Shown piece by piece: positions 55,935-60,000 of a DNA stretch of 60,000 nt; the first letter of the stretch is position 1; the number at the start of each line of letters is the position of its first letter. The notes beneath the pieces were generated by a model. That model was not told where the DNA came from. It worked only from the letters and a program-made list of their open reading frames with translations, and did no database searches. The position numbers and the translations under genes are program-made. The DNA is from Cristatella mucedo (Eukaryota > Bryozoa > Phylactolaemata > Cristatellidae), in NCBI GenBank assembly GCA_009760855.2, contig WPIO01000015.1, positions 2,384,001-2,444,000 of the forward strand, in the 5' to 3' direction.

Positions 55935-56705
55935 ATAGTCTACATAACATTGCTAAAATTCGGGCTTGTTTAGATAAGGATACCACGTCTAAGTTGGTCC
56001 ATGCATTCGTGATATCCCGTCTCGACTTCTGCAACTCACTGCTAACGGGCCTACCGGCATGTGCAATCAGGCGATTGCAGCTGGTGCAAAACTCCGCAGC
56101 TAGGCTCGTCTGTCGCGAACGTCGCAGCTGCCATATCACACCACTTCTCGCCGACCTGCACTGTCTATCAGTCAAACAACGGATCGACTTCAAGGTTTTG
56201 TCGCTCACTTTTAGGTCACTTCATTCTTTGGCTCCAGCCTATCTCTCAGATCTATTCCCCCAACAGGTCAAGCATCGTACCACCTGCTTTTCGGAATCCA
56301 ACAGTTTACCAATACCTCGTACAAACCTCGAATCCTTTGGAGACCGTGCATTTAGTTCGTATGCTCCCAAAGCCTGGAACTCCCTCTCGACTTGCGTCAG
56401 AACATCCCTAGACCTGACCACATTTAAAAAGAACTTAAAAACAACCCTATTTAGGAGGACCGTTTAGTGGGTTCCTGTGATTCGTCCTTGACGTGCTTAT
56501 GCCTGCTGACACTGTGCATGCTGCCACTAACCACATTTGCATGCTGATCCTGTGCATGTCACCCCTAACCATGTTATTCATGTTGTTTATCAAGCATGAT
56601 ATTGCTCACCATTCAATTGCATTTCCCTTTGCAGCAAATGTAAGTGCTTAAAAAGAGATTGAGTTATCTGGGGGTGCTTTATCAAGTGCATTATTATTAT
56701 AATTA
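55935..56705 (+). mobile_element. LINE A copy, C-terminal block to 3' end
   Basis: A 157-codon frame (55994-56467) holds the whole C-terminal block without a stop: HAFVISRLDFCNSLLTGLPA, VQNSAARLVCRERRSCHIT, then AWNSLSTCVRTS and FKKNLKTTLFRR. The 3' untranslated region follows, with a partly decayed hairpin and (ATT)n at 56705. It is one of the best-kept C-termini here. Confidence 0.9.
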
Positions 56706-56889
56706 TTAATATTACTTACCGAATAATAGTCACTTCCGGTTTTTGAGCCGATGTAAATATACCAATAAAAACATGTTTCTGACAATTAAATATGGACTGG
56801 GCTTTGGAAATGCCGTTTGCAGTCGGTTGCTATGGGCTGGGCGGGGGGGGGAAGGCGGAGGCTGGACTACGCCCCCCCCCCGCCGAAAG

Positions 56890-57235
56890 GATTTAAGCTT
56901 TTATGATCTCGTTATACTACCAGTCGGACGTTGGATCTCGAGGGGCGTGTCATTTTTGTCAATGCAACGTTTTATTATTTTTCGAAGTGATTTTCTCCCG
57001 GTCAATTTAGGGCTGACTAGCTTATATTCACAGAGTTCACCAGAAAGGCGAAGTTCGAGCTTTGTTATTTTCAAAGAAAATTATCGTGTTGAGCTCGATG
57101 TACTACTTCTGGTTTAAATAGGTCTTACAAAATAGTTTCATTGACCATGTTTCAGTCATCTGACCAAAATTTGTGCTTGCAATTATAACTAGATTATCTT
57201 TTAATAAGCATATTTAAAAAAGCGTTGTTATTGAC
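56890..57235 (+). repeat. Interspersed repeat F, copy 2
   Basis: It aligns with the reverse complement of 15900-16330 over roughly 300 bases. Just upstream is a purine/pyrimidine-biased stretch with G- and C-runs (56840-56880). Confidence 0.75.
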
Positions 57236-57416
57236 CATTTTTTCATACTTTACCCCTTTACGTGGTCGTATAACGGAAGGTCACTTTAGAACATTATACC
57301 TACATGTCGTGCAGATTCAACAGGTGATATGCTGGCAGAGCCGATTTTGAGCGTCAGCCTTTCCAATTTCTGAATCACACTTGGTTTGTCCATAACTAGT
57401 AAGTTCGTTTTACCAT

Positions 57417-57568
57417 GCCGAGCTGGTCTGGTCTAGCGGTTAAGGTGCTCGCCCCGACCAAGGTCTGACTGAGGTCGTGGGCTCGAGCCCCGAGGCATAT
57501 GTGAAGCGCCTGAATAGAGATTAAGTTCTCTTGGGGCGCTATGTAAATGAATTATATTTGTAATTATA
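57417..57568 (+). mobile_element. SINE C inserted in LINE A with 8-bp duplication
   Basis: A full-length SINE C, GCCGAGCTGGTCTGGTCTAG to an ATTATATTTGTAATTATA end. TTTACCAT flanks it at 57409-57416 and 57569-57576, and removing one copy restores continuous LINE A sequence. Confidence 0.95.
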
Positions 57569-58108
57569 TTTACCATTATTCAACTTGAGAAAATTTGCTA
57601 ACATCCATATGCGGATTTCATCAATACGTGCATCAAGAAAATTTCAGAGAATTTGATGTGCTGGAGGGCTGGGAGGGGACTCGAAGGTACAGCTGTGTGT
57701 CATCTGCATAGAAGTAAAAGCCTAGATTGTGCTTGGCAATCACATCGGCAAGAGGGAGAGTATAAACCGTAAAAAGAACGGGACCAAGCACAGATCCCTG
57801 AGGTTACTGATATTTCACAAGCTCCTCGGGTGATCTGTTTCCGTTCCCATCGATACTCTGGAGTCTCCCACTGAGATAGGACCTGAACCATTGCAGAGCC
57901 AGTGCCAGTGATGCCCCGGCGAGATAAGAGGCGCTCAAGAAGGACTTGGTGATCGATAGTATCAAAAGCTGCCGAAAGATCGAGCAAAAAAGCAGAGATA
58001 ATCTACATAAGTCTGCATTTCTAAATAGGTCGTTATACTCCCGAAGCAATGCTAATTCTGGAGAGTGATTAGCTCTAAAACCAGACTGGAACTTACTAGC
58101 AAGGTTTG

Positions 58109-58299
58109 TGTTGGGTCTGCTGTGCCGCGACAGCTGACCAGTCCGGCGGAAGCCGCTGGGGCGAGAACAGCGGACTCACTAGTAGCAGCTGCTTCCAAGC
58201 CAGCGCGCTGGCCGTTCGGCCCGGTTCCGAGTTTCCGTAATAGACACCATCTGCCTGAGCCGTCTTGATATGTGCGCGACTGCCCGCACAAACATAACA
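58109..58299. mobile_element. Solo LTR, 191 bp
   Basis: The insert starts TGTTGGG and ends CATAACA, giving TGTT...AACA inverted ends typical of LTRs. It is flanked by GTTTG at 58104-58108 and 58300-58304. LINE A is continuous on either side once insert and one GTTTG are removed. It is probably what remained after recombination between two LTRs. The orientation and family are unknown. Confidence 0.75.
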
Positions 58300-58685
58300 G
58301 TTTGAATTTTCAATATGTATGTTCAGCTGGTCTGCTCATTCCAATGCCTTTGATAGGATCGGTAGAACGGATAGTGGGCGGAAGTTGCTCATGTTCTCTT
58401 GGTCTAGTGTCGCTTTCGTGAGTAGTGGCCTGACTGCAGCCATTTTGAAAGGTGCTGGGACATGAACTGAGGCTAATGACATATTTATGATTTTAATTAT
58501 GCATGGCAGCCAGCAGATCAAGATCAATGCATCGTAGAAGCAAGACACTAAGAATCCAATGGGATCCACAAGACTATTTGTCTTATTTGATTGAGATATG
58601 AACGTCAGGGCGAGGGCACACAGTGTGCTTAGTCAGAGGAGCAAACTCGTCGAGTATGTCAGCTAGTGCCGTGTTGTGGCAATCT

Positions 58686-58869
58686 GTGAGCCGTGATGGC
58701 ACACTAGGTAAGGCGGTTGCTTTCACAACCTTGGTTGCGAGGTCTGGGGTTCGATTCCTGCGGTGGGCGATCCGTTATCGCCACCGCAAGCGGTCGTAAT
58801 AGCCGTAAAGGCTCTTCTGTTGCTATACAAAAAGAGGCTGTTTAACCAGCTAGGATTTATTATTTTGGG
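58686..58869 (+). mobile_element. SINE D copy
   Basis: Good Pol III boxes: GATGGCACACTAGGTAAG and GGGGTTCGATTCCTGCGG. Body and end are AAAAAGAGGCTGTTTAACCA and GCTAGGATTTATTATTTT. It is followed directly by another copy. Confidence 0.9.
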
Positions 58870-59071
58870 TGAGTCGTAATGGCTCACTAGGTAAGGCGGT
58901 TGCTTTTCACGACCTCGGGGCCGAGGTCGTGAGTTCAAATCCTCCTGTGGGCGATCCTTTATCGCCACTGCAAGCAGTTATGATAGCCGCCAAGCCTCTT
59001 CTGTCGCCATACAAAAGAGGCTTTTAAATCAGCTAGTATTTATTTATTTTATTTATTTATTTATCTAACCG
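58870..59071 (+). mobile_element. SINE D copy, tandem with the previous one
   Basis: AATGGCTCACTAGGTAAG and GTGAGTTCAAATCCTCCTG boxes, the same body, the end AAAGAGGCTTTTAAATCAGC, then an (ATTT)n tail at about 59036-59071. Confidence 0.9.
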
Positions 59072-59214
59072 CCATGACGGTCGGAAGTTATATTGAGCAG
59101 TAGAGGTGAAGCAGATATTCTCGCGCGGACAGCATTGATGTGACATGCCTTGAGGCTCTCCGTGTCCTCAGGTCTAGTATGGTCAATAAATTAGCCGTTC
59201 TATTCCTCCACTTA

Positions 59215-59555
59215 AAGACTGTTGGCCACAGAAGCTTTCACTCTGCAGGTTCTCCACTGTGAAAGTCACTTCCACAATTCTTACGCAAGCACACCTACTC
59301 ACGTGCTGCCGACTATGGCACATCCTTTCCAGCCATCCAAAGTTGTGACTTCCTCGCTACTCACTATTTCAACTGTTCTCCTGACTCAGCTATGCTTCTC
59401 ACTTGCCTTTTGTTGCGTGAGATGATATCTGTTGGCGACCGAATGCGTACCAAAAGCCACGTAGGCTGTGAGTGCGCTATACAAAAGTCTCCTCCTTAAT
59501 ACCTACACAGTTTTTGTAGCTTTGTGGAGGTACAGACGTAGATACATTACAACCT
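59215..59555 (+). mobile_element. LINE B 3' region
   Basis: It contains GCCGACTATGGCACATCCTT, GCTATGCTTCTCACTT, GAATGCGTACCAAAAGCCAC and a short GTAGATACATTACA end. It is 5' truncated. Confidence 0.85.
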
Positions 59556-59579
59556 GCTCTTCTCACTGAAGTCGTTTAG

Positions 59580-59645
59580 CTAAGCCTAAAATTCCAAAGC
59601 CTGGAACTCGCAGTCAACTGACGTAACGACATCCCGACAGCATCA
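59580..59645 (+). mobile_element. Short LINE A fragment
   Basis: CAAAGCCTGGAACTCGCAGT and ACGTAACGACATCCCGACAG match the AWNSLPTCVRTSPD region of the C-terminal block. No other part is present. Confidence 0.6.
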
Positions 59646-60000
59646 GGTCGATAATTGCACATGTGCTTCTCTACCTTTTAGTTGCATTTTACACTGTAAG
59701 TCGCGTTGTCTCGCTTGACCGGTTGGCTTACAGCGTTTGACGCCGCTGTCTCAGGCCGCACCGAAATGGGCCCGACCCCAAAAGCTTCCTGCAGTTTAAA
59801 GAGTGTGTCGTGCTGCTGAGTGGATGGGTGACGAGCATGCCACTGGCATTTCATGTCACGTCACACGTCATGTCACGAAGCTCCCTGACTCATTAGGGAG
59901 CTTCGCCAGCCCGGTGCACTTAAAGCACTAGTACAGACACCAAAGTGCTTTGTCAACCGTCCACGTGACGAAACCACGACGATATGTTTGCGCCCACGAG
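59646..60000. other. Unassigned right edge
   Basis: No gene was recognised. It contains a cluster of TGACGT-type words on the minus strand (59850-59878) and a hairpin, listed separately. Confidence 0.45.
59876..59905. repeat. 11-bp inverted repeat with AP-1-like loop
   Basis: CGAAGCTCCCT (59876-59886) and AGGGAGCTTCG (59895-59905) are exact reverse complements around the loop GACTCATT. With the preceding T, TGACTCA matches the AP-1 core. Function is unknown. Confidence 0.8.

Larger units (their letters stand above)
57305..58685 (-). mobile_element. LINE A copy, pre-RT to post-RT, host of two insertions
   Basis: On the minus strand the order is DILDEFAPLTKHTV, a deletion, SQSNKTNSLVDPIGFL, NFRPLSVLPILSKALE, LASKFQSGFRANHS, LLDLSAAFDTIDH with VLLERL, and the YADDTQ step out of frame. 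It ends at the TNLLVM and LTLKIGSAS segment at 57305. It is interrupted by a SINE C (57417-57568) and a solo LTR (58109-58299), each with a target duplication. Confidence 0.9.

Noticed and set aside
58690-58770. Functional tRNA gene suggested by good A and B boxes
   Set aside because: The segment does not fold into a tRNA with a plausible acceptor stem, and the same sequence recurs with a common 3' tail, so it is a SINE.

Overview
This window is eukaryotic, almost certainly from an animal. It has no bacterial operons or ribosome-binding sites. It is built mainly from diverged and nested transposable elements, with one recognisable host gene. The host gene is a class A bHLH factor of the Scleraxis/paraxis (TCF15) group, a bilaterian mesoderm family. 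I cannot name the species from sequence alone; a non-vertebrate with a repeat-rich genome fits best.

Layout. 0.1-0.4 kb is a LINE fragment. 0.47-2.6 kb is a very GC- and CpG-rich island holding the bHLH exon (open 1540-2205). From 3.4 kb to the right edge the window is a patchwork of repeats. The commonest is an L2/CR1-like LINE (called LINE A here). Its copies cover endonuclease, reverse transcriptase and the C-terminal region, and end in a conserved hairpin followed by (ATT)n. A second LINE (LINE B) ends in ATTAC/TACAT pentamers; its longest copy, 48.9-50.3 kb, still shows RT. A third, older LINE (family C) has copies at 3.4-3.9 and 7.25-7.76 kb. Two tRNA-derived SINE families occur: SINE C, whose 3' tail copies the LINE A tail and hairpin, and SINE D, with a different tail.

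DNA transposons include a complete-ended but dead hAT element (26688-29142) with terminal inverted repeats and an 8-bp target duplication, and a second hAT of ZMYM1-like type (45147-48870) invaded by a Tc1/mariner element and a LINE fragment. There is also a 175-bp hAT MITE (22691-22865), a hAT fragment at 12.6-13.0 kb, and a TA-flanked inverted-repeat element (15412-15872). LTR elements are represented by a decayed Ty3/gypsy integrase (17.8-19.0 kb, minus) and a 191-bp solo LTR with TG...CA ends and a 5-bp duplication inside a LINE (58109-58299). Two further unclassified repeats (E and F) each occur twice, near 15-16 kb and 54.7-57.2 kb.

No transposable element looks able to move itself, since each coding region has stops or frameshifts. 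The value of the window lies in its stratigraphy: many insertions sit inside others with readable target-site duplications, so the relative ages of families can be ordered (LINE A oldest; LINE B, SINE C and the solo LTR younger). Family names A-F are local labels, not database names.
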